Shown here one piece after another: positions 1-9,941 of a stretch of DNA of 64,000 bases. Origin of the DNA: Aurifilum marmelostoma (lineage: Eukaryota; Ascomycota; Sordariomycetes; Diaporthales; Cryphonectriaceae); NCBI GenBank assembly GCA_027559495.1, contig JAMXSV010000019.1:620001-684000 (forward strand), read 5' to 3'. Below the pieces are notes generated by a model. That model was not told the DNA's origin. It did no database searches and saw nothing but the letters and a program-made list of their open reading frames with translations. The translations under genes were made by a program, and so were the position numbers. The stretch's first letter is position 1. Every line of letters starts with the position of its first letter.

Positions 1-1
1 C

Positions 2-115
2 AAGAAAAGTAAGCAGCAGCGGAGCAGCAAGGTCTCAGGAAAGAGGAAAGCTGCCGACCAGGGTGGCGATGCGTCACAAGGAAAGGCGAGAAAGGCGAAA
101 AAAAATGGTTCATGA
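2..115 (+). CDS. 3' end of a gene with a lysine-rich tail (partial)
   Basis: The left edge holds an open frame of 37 codons ending in TGA at 113-115. It is very rich in Lys, Arg, Gln and Ser (for example GKRKAAD and ARKAKKNGS). Such basic, low-complexity tails are common at the C-terminus of nuclear or nucleolar proteins and often act as nuclear localisation signals. Nothing upstream is visible, so family and function cannot be given. It converges with the N-acetyltransferase gene, whose stop is at 335. The short length means it could be a chance open frame; composition is the only support. Confidence 0.45.
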   Translation, partial: KKSKQQRSSKVSGKRKAADQGGDASQGKARKAKKNGS

Positions 116-282
116 TACTTCTATGTCTCGCACTCGGTCTATAAAACAGGAGATCTGAGAGATTAGTTCCGCGGTAGTTAACCCGAAATTGGGCATGTGG
201 TTGCGGAGCGTTCCGTCACGCGGGCCTCTTTTCTAACCTGGATGGTTATGCTCGATGAAATCTGCAACGACCAGAAGGAGAT

Positions 283-284
283 AA

Positions 285-316
<32 letters not shown>

Positions 317-318
317 AA
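283..318. repeat. AAAG microsatellite
   Basis: About eight copies of a GAAA/AAAG tetranucleotide lie in the short convergent gap just past the stop of the N-acetyltransferase gene. Likely length-variable between strains. Confidence 0.9.
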
Positions 319-334
319 TGGGATGCTTCATCGA

Positions 335-1336
335 TCATGCCCCAAGCACCTCGACATCCTTCAACTCTGTTACCGTTTCCTTGATACCGATGACTTCCTC
401 ATCTGTCAATGATATATCAAAGTGTTTCTTGAGAGCCTCGACTCTTTCAATCTCCGTGGAACAGACTTGGACCACCTCAGTCTTCCCACCTAGGTTTCGC
501 TTGATCGTTTCATTGACCAGCATAATCTTGCCAACAATATCACGATCTCCATCAGAATCGGCGGCGCCAAGCAGGAACTTGACAATGATGACTGTCGTCT
601 TCTGGAAAGTCGGCGCCTGACTTGTAAAGAAATTGATCGGCTCAAAATCCCGTGCCAATGCCTCCGTGTCGTTGAAGGCGTAGAAAGAGTTCCAGTCCTT
701 GTTAGGGCCGTTCCGGTATTGATACACCCAGTACTTGCCCAGCGACTTCGGAATGTCCTGGAAGACTAGCCGGATCTCCTGAGATCCGATGTTGCGAGAT
801 ACGACGCCTTCTTTTAAGGGCATAGGGTTCACAGGCCCATCGCCACCAAAGGCCGCATCGCAGACGTACTTCTCCACCTCGCCATTTTCCGTGGGCAACT
901 CAATTATAAGAACTATGTGGACGATGCCAGTGTAGTCCCCCTTTGGCACACCGTTCTCTCGGAGACGGATGCGGACCATGGCAGGATAGGCTCGGAACCC
1001 GATGCTGCGGAGGATCTCCAGGAAGAACAGAGACCCTTCCATACAGTAGCCTCCGCGATTGCGGCCATTGGTCACAAATTTGGCGAACAAGACTTCTGGG
1101 TCGAGACTGACGGTCTTGTGCGGGGAGTAATGAAGTGACAGGTTCTCGTAGGGGATTGCGGCGATCTGGTGTCGGTGTAGGGCAGTAAGGAAGGCTATAT
1201 CGTGGTGAAAGCCTGATATGTAGTGCTTTTCAGGTAGCTTGATGTGCTTGAAGTACTCTTGAAGCTGGTCCTGGCTGAAGGTCGCTGGGGTTGTTGCTGC
1301 CTCGGGCGCCATGGTGGGTGTGATATGGACGGACAT
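335..1336 (-). CDS. arylamine N-acetyltransferase (NAT)
   Basis: An intronless gene for 333 residues, slightly longer than bacterial NATs. These enzymes move an acyl group from acyl-CoA to arylamines through a Cys-His-Asp triad. The active-site motif RGGYCMEGSLFF is present with Cys98; the following GIVH (His140) and CDAAFGG (Asp160) supply candidate His and Asp. Upstream motifs IPYENLSLHY and the FAKFV helix also fit the family. Some fungal homologues prefer malonyl-CoA and detoxify plant benzoxazolinones or aminophenols; whether this one does is unknown. No signal peptide is seen, so a cytosolic enzyme is expected. A second in-frame ATG lies eight codons downstream. The NAT assignment is secure, the substrate is not. 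Confidence 0.92.
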   Translation of the reverse strand: MSVHITPTMAPEAATTPATFSQDQLQEYFKHIKLPEKHYISGFHHDIAFLTALHRHQIAAIPYENLSLHYSPHKTVSLDPEVLFAKFVTNGRNRGGYCMEGSLFFLEILRSIGFRAYPAMVRIRLRENGVPKGDYTGIVHIVLIIELPTENGEVEKYVCDAAFGGDGPVNPMPLKEGVVSRNIGSQEIRLVFQDIPKSLGKYWVYQYRNGPNKDWNSFYAFNDTEALARDFEPINFFTSQAPTFQKTTVIIVKFLLGAADSDGDRDIVGKIMLVNETIKRNLGGKTEVVQVCSTEIERVEALKKHFDISLTDEEVIGIKETVTELKDVEVLGA

Positions 1337-1451
1337 GCTTCGAAGATGAACGGGTGAGAAATGTAAATCTGAATACTTCTGCTTTCAATTGATGGATTTG
1401 CGCAGTATAGCGATATCACGTTGGTATTTTAGAAAGCTCGAATGTTTAAAT

Positions 1452-1604
1452 ATAAGTGCTTCAACTCCACTCAAGTTGATCCTGACTCATCGTGTTGATA
1501 ACGCAAGCCGGGATTGCACTCCGACATGTATAGTAATCAAAGAATTCGACGCCGCAGCGGGACCTTACAACATAAGTGCTTCAAATCCACTCAAGTTGAT
1601 TCTA
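1452..1604 (+). repeat. pair of direct repeats, 120-base period
   Basis: A 33-base unit beginning ATAAGTGCTTCAA occurs at 1452-1484 and again at 1572-1604, with two mismatches and exactly 120 bases apart. The sequence between the copies is not otherwise repetitive. It lies upstream of the divergent N-acetyltransferase and could be a regulatory duplication or a remnant of a local tandem duplication. Confidence 0.8.
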
Positions 1605-3837
1605 GCCTTTTGGATCGCTATATGCCACTGGGGGCGTGACACGCCTCAGCGACTTCGTTGCATTGTTTGTGAGATGTCTAAGTGTCAGAAGTATACTATA
1701 TGAATCGTAGTGCTATTTGTGAGCTTTGGATTATCTTCATGCAACTTTTTTGATCTTCCAGTGTCCTCGGGTCCTTCTGCGTTCGGTTGCTTGATCTATG
1801 ATACGAAATTTGACCAAGCACTGGAAATTTCCGAACATCGGAAAGATTCCTTCCGGCATTGGACTGCATGACCAAGCAGAGAACGGCACTCCAGTATCAC
1901 GCCCTTCCTTTGCTTGAATTGGAATTGAACATTGGCGTCTTGTAAGTAATAGTAAAGGCATGAGATATCAGGTTGTGCGAAGGAGTTGAACTCAAAAAAA
2001 GTCTTTGAAACATTCAGCCCCGAATTCCTCGTATTGCGTTACCTTGTGCGACGATGCTACGTTCATATTCCGCCTGGGGACAGTTGCAGTCCTGTCGCTA
2101 TCGTCGGAATCTTTTGCTAGATACTGTTGCCACAGTACTCACGGGAAGAAGATCTAGGTGTTCATTGAGGCAGGAGGACTAATGAGTTCTTGGAAATGGA
2201 TTTTCAGACTTTAAGTGCTCGCTATGACTAGCTTTATTTTCACGACGTTATTCGGAGTTGTCTTCTTACAGGCACCTGAAAGTTGATCCCGTTGCTATGG
2301 GATATGTGGCTTCCATTCAGTCGACTGATCGTAACGTCACATGGAAATGTTCTCGGGGGATTGTTCCACGGGATGCCTTCAACACCGGCCCCGAATGGCT
2401 GTGCTTGCAATTACTGCCTGGTTCACCGCCGATGTTCGGGGCCATCTCAGCAGTGCTAGGGCTACTGACGTACATTCAGATTATTGAATCCTTCGGTTGC
2501 CAGGGATGAATATGGCTCCTCGGCAGTGCGAGCATCCTCTTGAATGGCGACAAGGACTTGTTCTCCACATGTACAGCCTGTCGAGTACTGGCGAAAGCAT
2601 TTACTTCAGGCTGTGAAGCCCGCTTTCGGCCTCGATTTCTGGTTCAGGTATAGTTCCCGTTGTGAGATTGAAGCTATGGGCTCGCAAATTGGTATCAGGT
2701 GTGTGTTCAGCGGATTCAATACCTTCTTTCTGTGCTGCTGTCTAATACTGGCTACAACATGCACTTGGCCAAAGTGCCGACCCATAGCGTCGAGACATGT
2801 CAGTATCAATTCGCAGCAACACATCATGACCTGGTCATCTCACTAATACACTATCTTGATGGACTTTCCTGGTTAGTAGTAGAGTAGGGCTTGGTGTATC
2901 TCGTTATTTCGCCAATAATCTAGTCTCGATATGGATGGACTGCAGATGCAGAGGCATTGTAAGAGGGAGAACGAGCTAGGTACCTAACATATTCGGGGCA
3001 GCGGCTACAGAGGTAACACTCCATTACATAGTCAATTGGTTTCAATCCATCGCGTCGGTTCGAGGTCGTATCTTGTGCGTTATCATCAGACGTCAGCATC
3101 TGTCTCCAAGGGCTTGTACGCGACGGGTAAAATAAAATCATGCGGTGAGGCCCTCAGCGCCAAGCTGCAGCTGAACGGAAGACCCAAAATAGTGTCTCTG
3201 GATGTTCTGGACTTTGATTTGATAATCGAGAAACGACGATTGTACAATCATTCCTATGCCAGAAATCCTTCGTGTAAGTTAGCTCGTGAGACGTCACCAC
3301 GTGGATTCCAAGGTGCACAAATTTGGTCGACGCTTCTTCCTGGATCACACCTAGAGGCCGGCCAACACCAGACCCTCTGCCCTGTGCCAGAGAATACGAG
3401 CCCCTGCATGAAGAGCAGGATAAGCTTACTGTTTAAGGTTACCTTCTGGGCGATCGTCTAGCTCCAAGTGGACTTGCGCTGGAGTATCAGCGCTGGACCA
3501 TGAGACAAATTCACGCCACTCTCTTCTCGTTAACGAATTTCGCTTGCGACCGATTGGCGACGGAGGGACGTTGCCGTCTGGTTGCCTGAAAGCATGGTGT
3601 CCCTCTCTTGATGCTGCTGAGCAGAGTGAGCACTATTGAGATCCACTGTAGTACTAAGTGATACGAGCATGGTGGCTGGTTGCCTCGAGGCCGAATAAGA
3701 CAGTGAGACGTTGCGGGTATGAGTAAATATCTGGCTGACTCGGTTGCCACTCACGAGCACTATTACGTACATGCCATCGAGACGCGGAGCCAGCGAGGAA
3801 TTCCCAGTAATTAATTACTGTGATGCACATTTAACAG

Positions 3838-3845
3838 TATTTAAA
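3838..3845 (+). promoter_or_regulatory. TATA-like box of the secreted protein gene
   Basis: TATTTAAA about 90 bases before the start codon at 3932, a usual distance for a fungal TATA element given a short 5' UTR. Confidence 0.45.
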
Positions 3846-3931
3846 GGAAAACACCCTCCTCGCGCTTCAATACACACATACATCGACAATTCGGATCCCG
3901 ACTTTGCTGTCCACAGCAGCCCATTCACATC

Positions 3932-4630
3932 ATGGCTTTCAGATCCACGGAAACCTCTCTTCTCCTGCTGCTCATGGCCGGGCTGTCGTGCGCCCACTCA
4001 CCCCCGGGCCTAAAACGCGGCAGCACAACAGCAGCGCCAACCTCCACAGCCGCCACGAGCACCGTCAGTATACCGGCAAGCTGCACATCGGACGTTCCTC
4101 CAGCCCTCACCATGACAGCCTTCAGCTGGTTCAACTCCACCCACAACCTCGACTGTGTCAACCCGAACTACCCCTCGGACGCCACCGTCTGCTGGAACAG
4201 TACGTCCTTGTGTAACGAAGGCGACGCCAACTGTGTCTGCACACCGTACTGCTACACCGGACTGTCAGACGCCGCCTACCAGCCTCTCGGCTACGGCCCG
4301 CGCGACTCAATCAACATCACTATCGACGGTGGCGAATGCTACCAGGTAGAGCCGAAAGGGTATCGCGACTATGAGCTCGGCGAGGGCCACTTTGACTGCG
4401 GCAGCGCGGCGAACCAGATCGGCTTCTATGGAGACTCCAACAGCGACACGGGCAATGTGGGCAGCGTGTATTATAATGCGTACTACGCTGCGGGCGTAGG
4501 GTCCTGCAACGACCAGATCCCAAGGTACGAGGGAAGTTTCCCGCTCGAATGCACGCGCGACCAGGGTGGGAATGCGACTTGTACTACTTCGGTCCCGATA
4601 ACGTTACCTTTTGCTGGTTGGGCGACTTGA
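3932..4630 (+). CDS. cysteine-rich secreted protein, family unknown
   Basis: A single-exon gene for 232 residues. The N-terminus has a hydrophobic core (LLLLLMAGLSC) typical of a signal peptide, followed by a possible Kex2 site (LKR, about residue 29) and a Ser/Thr/Ala-rich linker. The mature part contains 12 cysteines, enough for six disulfides, and several N-glycosylation sequons (NSTH, NSTS, NITI, NATC). There is no membrane anchor or GPI signal at the C-terminus. I do not recognise the fold. Convergent with the pectinesterase gene 365 bases away. An extracellular role, possibly in host or substrate interaction, is inferred only from secretion and cysteine content. Confidence 0.75.
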   Translation: MAFRSTETSLLLLLMAGLSCAHSPPGLKRGSTTAAPTSTAATSTVSIPASCTSDVPPALTMTAFSWFNSTHNLDCVNPNYPSDATVCWNSTSLCNEGDANCVCTPYCYTGLSDAAYQPLGYGPRDSINITIDGGECYQVEPKGYRDYELGEGHFDCGSAANQIGFYGDSNSDTGNVGSVYYNAYYAAGVGSCNDQIPRYEGSFPLECTRDQGGNATCTTSVPITLPFAGWAT

Positions 4631-4995
4631 TATTGGGATCGTGACTTGTGGTAGCAGTCAGAAAGGAAGGTTTACCAATCTACGTTCTGAACTTAATCTA
4701 CTCCGGCCAAAATTCAAAATTTCTTCAATGGCAATGAATACGAACGTTCCTGGCAAGGTGGATCCCAAGATTGAAGGATACACTTCGAGCTATGTATGCC
4801 ACGGGTGTAGAATAGTTTGCTGGGCTGGTTTTAAGCTCCAAAAACACCTGATGTGAACCCCATCATATCGTATTGTAGAGGAGGATGCTTTGCTCCTATC
4901 ACTTGCTAAAGCTGATTAGTGTGATAGCTAACAAAATTGATCCAGCCAAGCTGTTCCCTTCTGTCTCACTCTGCAGGGTCGCAGCAGACGTGGGC
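4631..4995. other. convergent intergenic gap
   Basis: Presumed 3' UTRs of the secreted protein gene (+) and the pectinesterase gene (-). No gene seen. Confidence 0.6.
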
Positions 4996-6383
4996 TCAAT
5001 ACGTCGAGTTGATCCAGCTGTATCCATTTGGCCACAGCTGGGCCATAGTCACCGGAGAAGTGGCCAGAGTCTCGTTCACCCGCTGTGAAGTGTCCGACCC
5101 AGCACCCGTATTGCCATATTCTTCGAATGTTGGGGTGGCTTTAAGGTCCAATGTCGTCCAACCTTTCGGATTGATGATGTTGCTGAGGCTCGAATACTGA
5201 AACATGACGCGTGCGTAGTCCCTCCACGGGCGCCCGAGATAAACCTTCTGGGTCAGATCGAGGCCTGACACAGCAGTGATCTCGAGTCATCAAATAGTGT
5301 CTGTTAGCAAGGACGTTCGGCCCTCAAGAGACAACATTTAGAGACGGATATCAAACTCACCGTACAGTCATTGATGACATACCACGACGTATCGCTAGTC
5401 GACCTTCTCGAGTTCGCAGTAATGGCACCAGGTCCGTTTGAGGCTAGGATACAGGTCTCGAACCAAGCTGCGGCACCACCGAATATGTAATCTACAGCGC
5501 CCTGTCATTCCTTTTAGCTGATGCTTCTTTCACTCGCTACGTACTGGAAGTCGTCTTGTCCGCATAAGTGCTCACCTCAAAGTAGCAGTTCTTGTAGTAT
5601 TGATCTCCTGCGTACGCATAGAGTCTGTGGTACCAAGGTCAGTCAGCTTGGGCCCTCGGGAACACTTTCTTTCAAACAGGGAGACTTCTGAACATGTTGT
5701 GAACTGGGATTGTCTGTAAACTCACGTGTCTTGGTAGCCGTAGAAGCCACATCCATAATACCCATGTTGATTGCCGTGAGCAGTAAATGCAATCGCCTGG
5801 GTACCGGCGCCGTACGTATTTCTGACATTGATATTGTACATGCTGAATTTATCACTAGTAACCTGGATCGCAGCGCTGAGCGAGTCTGAACCGGCTTCGG
5901 TGGAAGTTTTTGACCATTGCACCGTCACAGTGTTCTGCTTGTACGTTGAAACGCTGAGTACAGATGTCAATCATCATGACGACTACCATCCCACGATCTG
6001 TATTCAAGAGAAACTTACTCGGTTGTGGATCCATACAGAGTGAGTGCTCCATCATAGTCAATGAGAACCTGCTTGGACAGTTTGTATACTCCAGGATGCA
6101 TGAAGATGCAAGCATCTGCTGAACCAGACAAGGAGTTGACCGCGTCTCCAAGTGTTGAGTAATATCCAGATTTGCTGGTATCTGCCATTGAAATAACATT
6201 ATGTCAGTGAAACCAAGAACATTCATGAGAGAAAGACGACGTGACACGCATCTTACTTTGGTCAACGACAAGACAGTCTGATGGAGCGATCAATCGAGAA
6301 TCTATAGCGCGTCTGTCAAGTGTCGATGCCGCAGTCAAGGACGCCACGAAGGCGGCTGCGACGGAGAAGGCATACAACAGCAT
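4996..6383 (-). CDS. secreted pectin methylesterase (CE8), six exons
   Basis: Removes methyl groups from plant homogalacturonan. My exons are 6257-6383, 6019-6181, 5726-5953, 5576-5624, 5361-5501 and 4996-5280; joined they give 330 residues with no internal stop, the usual size for fungal family CE8. All introns have GT..AG ends. Residues 1-20 form a signal peptide. Family motifs appear in order: GTQAIAF (Gln near the oxyanion hole), GFYGYQDTLY (catalytic Asp), GAVDYIFG (second catalytic Asp) and YLGRPWRDY (substrate-binding Arg). The start ATG follows a TATA-like box by about 110 bases. The neighbour at 7214-8437 also targets pectin (arabinan side chains), so the two may be induced together on plant material. 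Confidence 0.93.
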
Positions 6384-7213
6384 GGTGTTTTTTTTTTCTT
6401 CAATTTTCTGCTGAAGGTGCGTATGCGCTGATGTTTTCGTGCAGTTGTTCTCGAACTCATTGAACCCTCCTGAGCGAGTGAGCATAGGCTCTGGTCTATA
6501 TATTCTGTCGGGTGTGTCGGTCTGGCACACCACTCTAATATACTCTCGGCCACGCTCGGCCATCCCACGGTTCGTCATGGAAAAACCAGAGTTTGACTTC
6601 AGGGAAATTATCTAGGTTTCTTTCGCCTCGTGTATACTAGTCCCTGCGTATTCCACCCTCACATTCGTTGGGTGTGCTCGGAGGTTATCGACCCGCTGTT
6701 ATAGAACACTCCGCTGCCCGTTCAGGTAAGTATATGTCACGCAAAAGCGAACGCTAGTGCGGTGCACTAGCTGTACCCCTTATATCTCGTCACAGTATAC
6801 TATACGCCCCCAAGACGTTTATTTGTGGATTTAATGCACACTATGACCCCAAATCAATATTTCATAGCCCCGTGTTCTCCTCCTCCGTCAAGCTCCGGTG
6901 ATCTCGTTAATAACCTTGAGCTAATAAAATGCTTGATGTAATTTCCAACACTCTGCACGAGGTAGAGATGCTACGAAGCCTTTATGATTCCCGCACTTCA
7001 CGAGAACAACTTTGCACTCAGGAGAAGTAGCCCTTAGGAAGCAGCGTCATCATTTAGCAGGCGCAAACTCGATCGGCTTCTTCATGCGCGATGCGATTAA
7101 TCAATAGTCAAGAATCTGCATTAATTATTTGTACCGTGATGGCCATTCAAAAGCTCGATTCTTCCCTCCGATTTTCTTTTTTGAGGGTGCTCTTCTGCCC
7201 CCTTTCTTGCCCC
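6384..7213. other. promoter of the pectinesterase gene and 3' flank of the GH93-like gene
   Basis: No gene seen. The part nearest 6383 is the upstream region of the pectinesterase gene. Confidence 0.6.
6497..6502 (-). promoter_or_regulatory. TATA-like box of the pectinesterase gene
   Basis: TATATA about 114 bases upstream of the start codon at 6383. Confidence 0.45.
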
Positions 7214-8437
7214 TCACAAATTCGGCAATTTCATCACACTCAGGGTGACCCAATTATCACTGTTTAGATTTCCAGCACTCATGATAAGAAGGTAGTCTGG
7301 ATCATCCATCACACGCAGATGGCGTGAATATGCCTTAGACTGAGGTGTAGTATATTCAACCCAAGAGCCAGGGTTTCCTAGGGCGGTGTTGATGAAGATC
7401 TGTGTGTGGCTTGCGGCGTTCGCAATAATTGTCCCATTTGCCCCGCCCGATGGGCTCCAGACGACGTAAGGAGAGCCCACAGGGGTGACGCCGGCGCCAG
7501 TCTTGAGCTGATTGTCGGTTGCAGAGCCGAACTTGAGGGGGGCTGTCGCTGATGCGATAATAGACATCGCAGCTGTGGGTCCCACAGTACTCGTACGTTA
7601 GAATGTACTGGCCGTTTCCCATCTTAGCGACAGTGGCCATGCCTGGGCGAGCCGAGTACGTCGACTGGGCCACGTCGTTGACTTCAGTGCCCCAAGTCAC
7701 GCCGTCCTTGGACGTCTTGTGGGCAAGTTTCTGACCGTAGGTCGTATCGCTCTGGTCCGAGTAGTACACCACCAGCTGGTCATCATATACCATCAGGAAA
7801 GGCTCCCACACCGGTGTCTCCCCGTTGACAGGCTTTGCCACGCCGCCCGAGGCGATGCTCGAGACATAGAACCAAGAGGCACCGTCGTCTGTGGAGGCGT
7901 ACAGGTCGATCTGAGTCTGGCTCAGGTCTGTGGGTATGGAGTTTCCTGCGCATAATATGGTTCCTGCCGGGAGGTCGCCGATGTCTTGCGGGAGCAGGTA
8001 GAGGAAGGGCTGGTATCGCAGGCCCCAGTTGTTGACTTGGTCCGTGACGTTGGAGAAGGCGGCCCAGGTCTGGCCGTAGTCTGTACTTTTGTAGATCGGA
8101 AAGTAGACATTGGGTGGCTCTGGAGAGTAGTTCTCCCTGTAATTGGCTTCTGTCTCAGTATCAAAGTTCACGTTTGTGGGTTTACATTGGCACGATGAGG
8201 ATGACGAGTCATTCTTGCATACCACGTTGCGAGGAGTGTGCCATCAGCGAGCTGGACGGTGCGTCCGTAGAGCGTCTTAGGGATAATATAATCAGACGGT
8301 GGAACGAAAATATTCTTGAAGGTGACAGTGGTGTCTCTCTTGTCGTTCTCAGCTACAACACCACAACCCCAAAGGGCTACCAGTGTGACGATGAGAGTGA
8401 GCCCCCAATGAGCCAGAAATCCTCGCTTAGACATCAT
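7214..8437 (-). pseudogene. GH93-like exo-arabinanase / BNR-repeat hydrolase, frameshifted
   Basis: Family GH93 enzymes release arabinobiose from arabinan. Exon 1 (8223-8437) encodes a signal peptide and the first beta strands; an 86-base intron (8137-8222) joins it to exon 2, giving TWENYSPEPPNVYFPIY. Then follow GWGLRYQPFLY, TPVWEPFLMVY, VVYYSDQSD and RPGMATVAKMGNGQYILTYEY, all in the expected order of a BNR/Asp-box six-bladed propeller. At a run of six C (7537-7542 on +) the frame breaks: the part up to VYYRISDSP is in one frame, and LKFGSATDN to VMKLPNL (stop 7214) is in the next. With five C the gene would encode about 378 residues, the normal family length. Either a sequencing indel or a recent loss of function. 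GH93 rather than another BNR family is my best guess from motifs. Confidence 0.75.
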
Positions 8438-9148
8438 GTCGTTTGTTGAGCTTAGACTGTCATATGGTTGGTCTTCGGACTTGGACACCACCTCAGAGAT
8501 CTGCACTAGCATCTACCGGCATAAATATGGAATCTGGGGCTCATATGAAGTCTCAGTCTACCTGTGAGTATCCGCACGGTTGTCTAGGGCTGTTGGTCTG
8601 GTGACCAGAAATACGAGTTCTCGGTATATCCATGGCCGAGAAAGAGACACAGCCACCGGAATTGGAATAATCGAAAGACAAGTTTTTGAATACCAGATTT
8701 AAACACTAATCAACCCTGGTATCCCTTACATATCGAACGTTCACATGTTTAATGCTTCGGTTTGTGGATCCTCTTGGGTGCATTAACTGGATCTTGCATG
8801 CTCAGGTTTCTCTGCACGACGATGCAGCCAAACTTAACCTTTAGCCGCGCGAACGGGATGCCGCCAAGCACGTCACCCCTGGCTCGTAACTATGTGAAAA
8901 GGGCAGTACGCATGATGCTGCGGGTATTCGTCTTTCCTAAATTAGTCGTCATTTCTTTGTCTAGGACTTTTGATTTGTAGTCAATGCTGCGAAGAAGCAA
9001 GGTTGCGGGTGTGACTTTAACTTTACGATCTCAAGCTAGTCTTTCAAAGAAACATAATTGTCTCTCTTATTTCGTACTTAATCAATAGCTCACGAGTCTA
9101 ACCACCCCCTCTTGACAAAGATGCGGGTCACTCTACTCCTAGATTAAC
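8438..9148. other. intergenic; upstream region of the GH93-like gene
   Basis: A TATA-like element (TATTTAT on the minus strand, 8521-8527) lies about 85 bases upstream of the start at 8437. The remainder is the 3' flank of the GNAT gene. No gene seen. Confidence 0.5.
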
Positions 9149-9941
9149 TTAAAGATCAATGTTTTTGATCCGAAGCTCCATGAGGTTGACGATGTAATGT
9201 TCAGTCCCTCCAACCTTTCTCGCGTCCTGGTCAAAGGTCTCCAAGACCTTGAAGCCAGCACCCGTATAGAGCTTGAAGCCACTGGCAAAGGCCAGAACGA
9301 ATACGTCAATGCCCAAATCTCGTGCCTTCAGTATCCCATGATTGACGAGAGCCGAGCCGATGCCCTTGCCTTGGTTATCAGGATGGACAGCCAGGTAGTC
9401 CAGAACTGATTCATAAATTAGAATTGCTGGTTACCAACACAAGGCGCGATGAGGACCTGTATAAGTATAGGATCCATGACGTACTTAGATACTCTTTCTC
9501 GGCCATAAGCTCGTTCTTCCTCCTGGAGCAAACATCATCAAAGTAATCGTCGCCACCAAAGTCGATCGGATTCCACTCCGCGGCCTCGGCCTGCTTGATG
9601 AACGCCCCTCGCTCCTCAGGGCTGACGTCCGGGACCTGACCCTCCTGCCATATCAAGGCGCCGTCTTCGTCCTTGCAGTGGTTTGCAGGCAGCTGCCATC
9701 GAATATAACCGACGAGTTTTCCAGTCTCGGGGTCGACAGCCTTGAAGTGGCGCACAGTGTTACGGTCTTTGGTGAGCAGGGTGCGAGGGTACCGCTCGGC
9801 GGTGGACTTGATGAGCTTCTCCAGTCCAAAATGCACCCAAGGGTATCGCCAGTTCTGATCCTGCCAGAAGGCTGGTATGTTGTTATGAGCCAGCTCGACG
9901 GCGTCCTCGACGGTGCAGCCCTTGAACAGCAACTGAGGCAT
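9149..9941 (-). CDS. GNAT-family N-acetyltransferase
   Basis: Transfers acetyl from acetyl-CoA to an amine; substrate unknown. Exons 9485-9941 and 9149-9405, split by an intron with donor GTACGT and acceptor CAG, give 237 residues. The second exon supplies the core fold: the beta4 strand LDYLAVHPD followed by the acetyl-CoA loop NQGKGIGSALV (Q/R-x-x-G-x-G/A), then ARDLGIDVFVLA and a C-terminal GAGFKVLET strand. The N-terminal part (residues 1-150) has the aromatic, Trp-rich character of fungal GNATs that act on small molecules or toxins. No signal peptide, so probably cytosolic. The ATG at 9941 is the first in frame. Confidence 0.88.

Larger units (their letters stand above)
1337..3931. other. 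intergenic region, no gene recognised
   Basis: A 2.6 kb gap between two divergent genes. Open frames here are short, mostly lack an ATG and show no family motif. It holds the pair of direct repeats at 1452-1604 and, near its right end, the promoter of the secreted protein gene. Confidence 0.6.
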
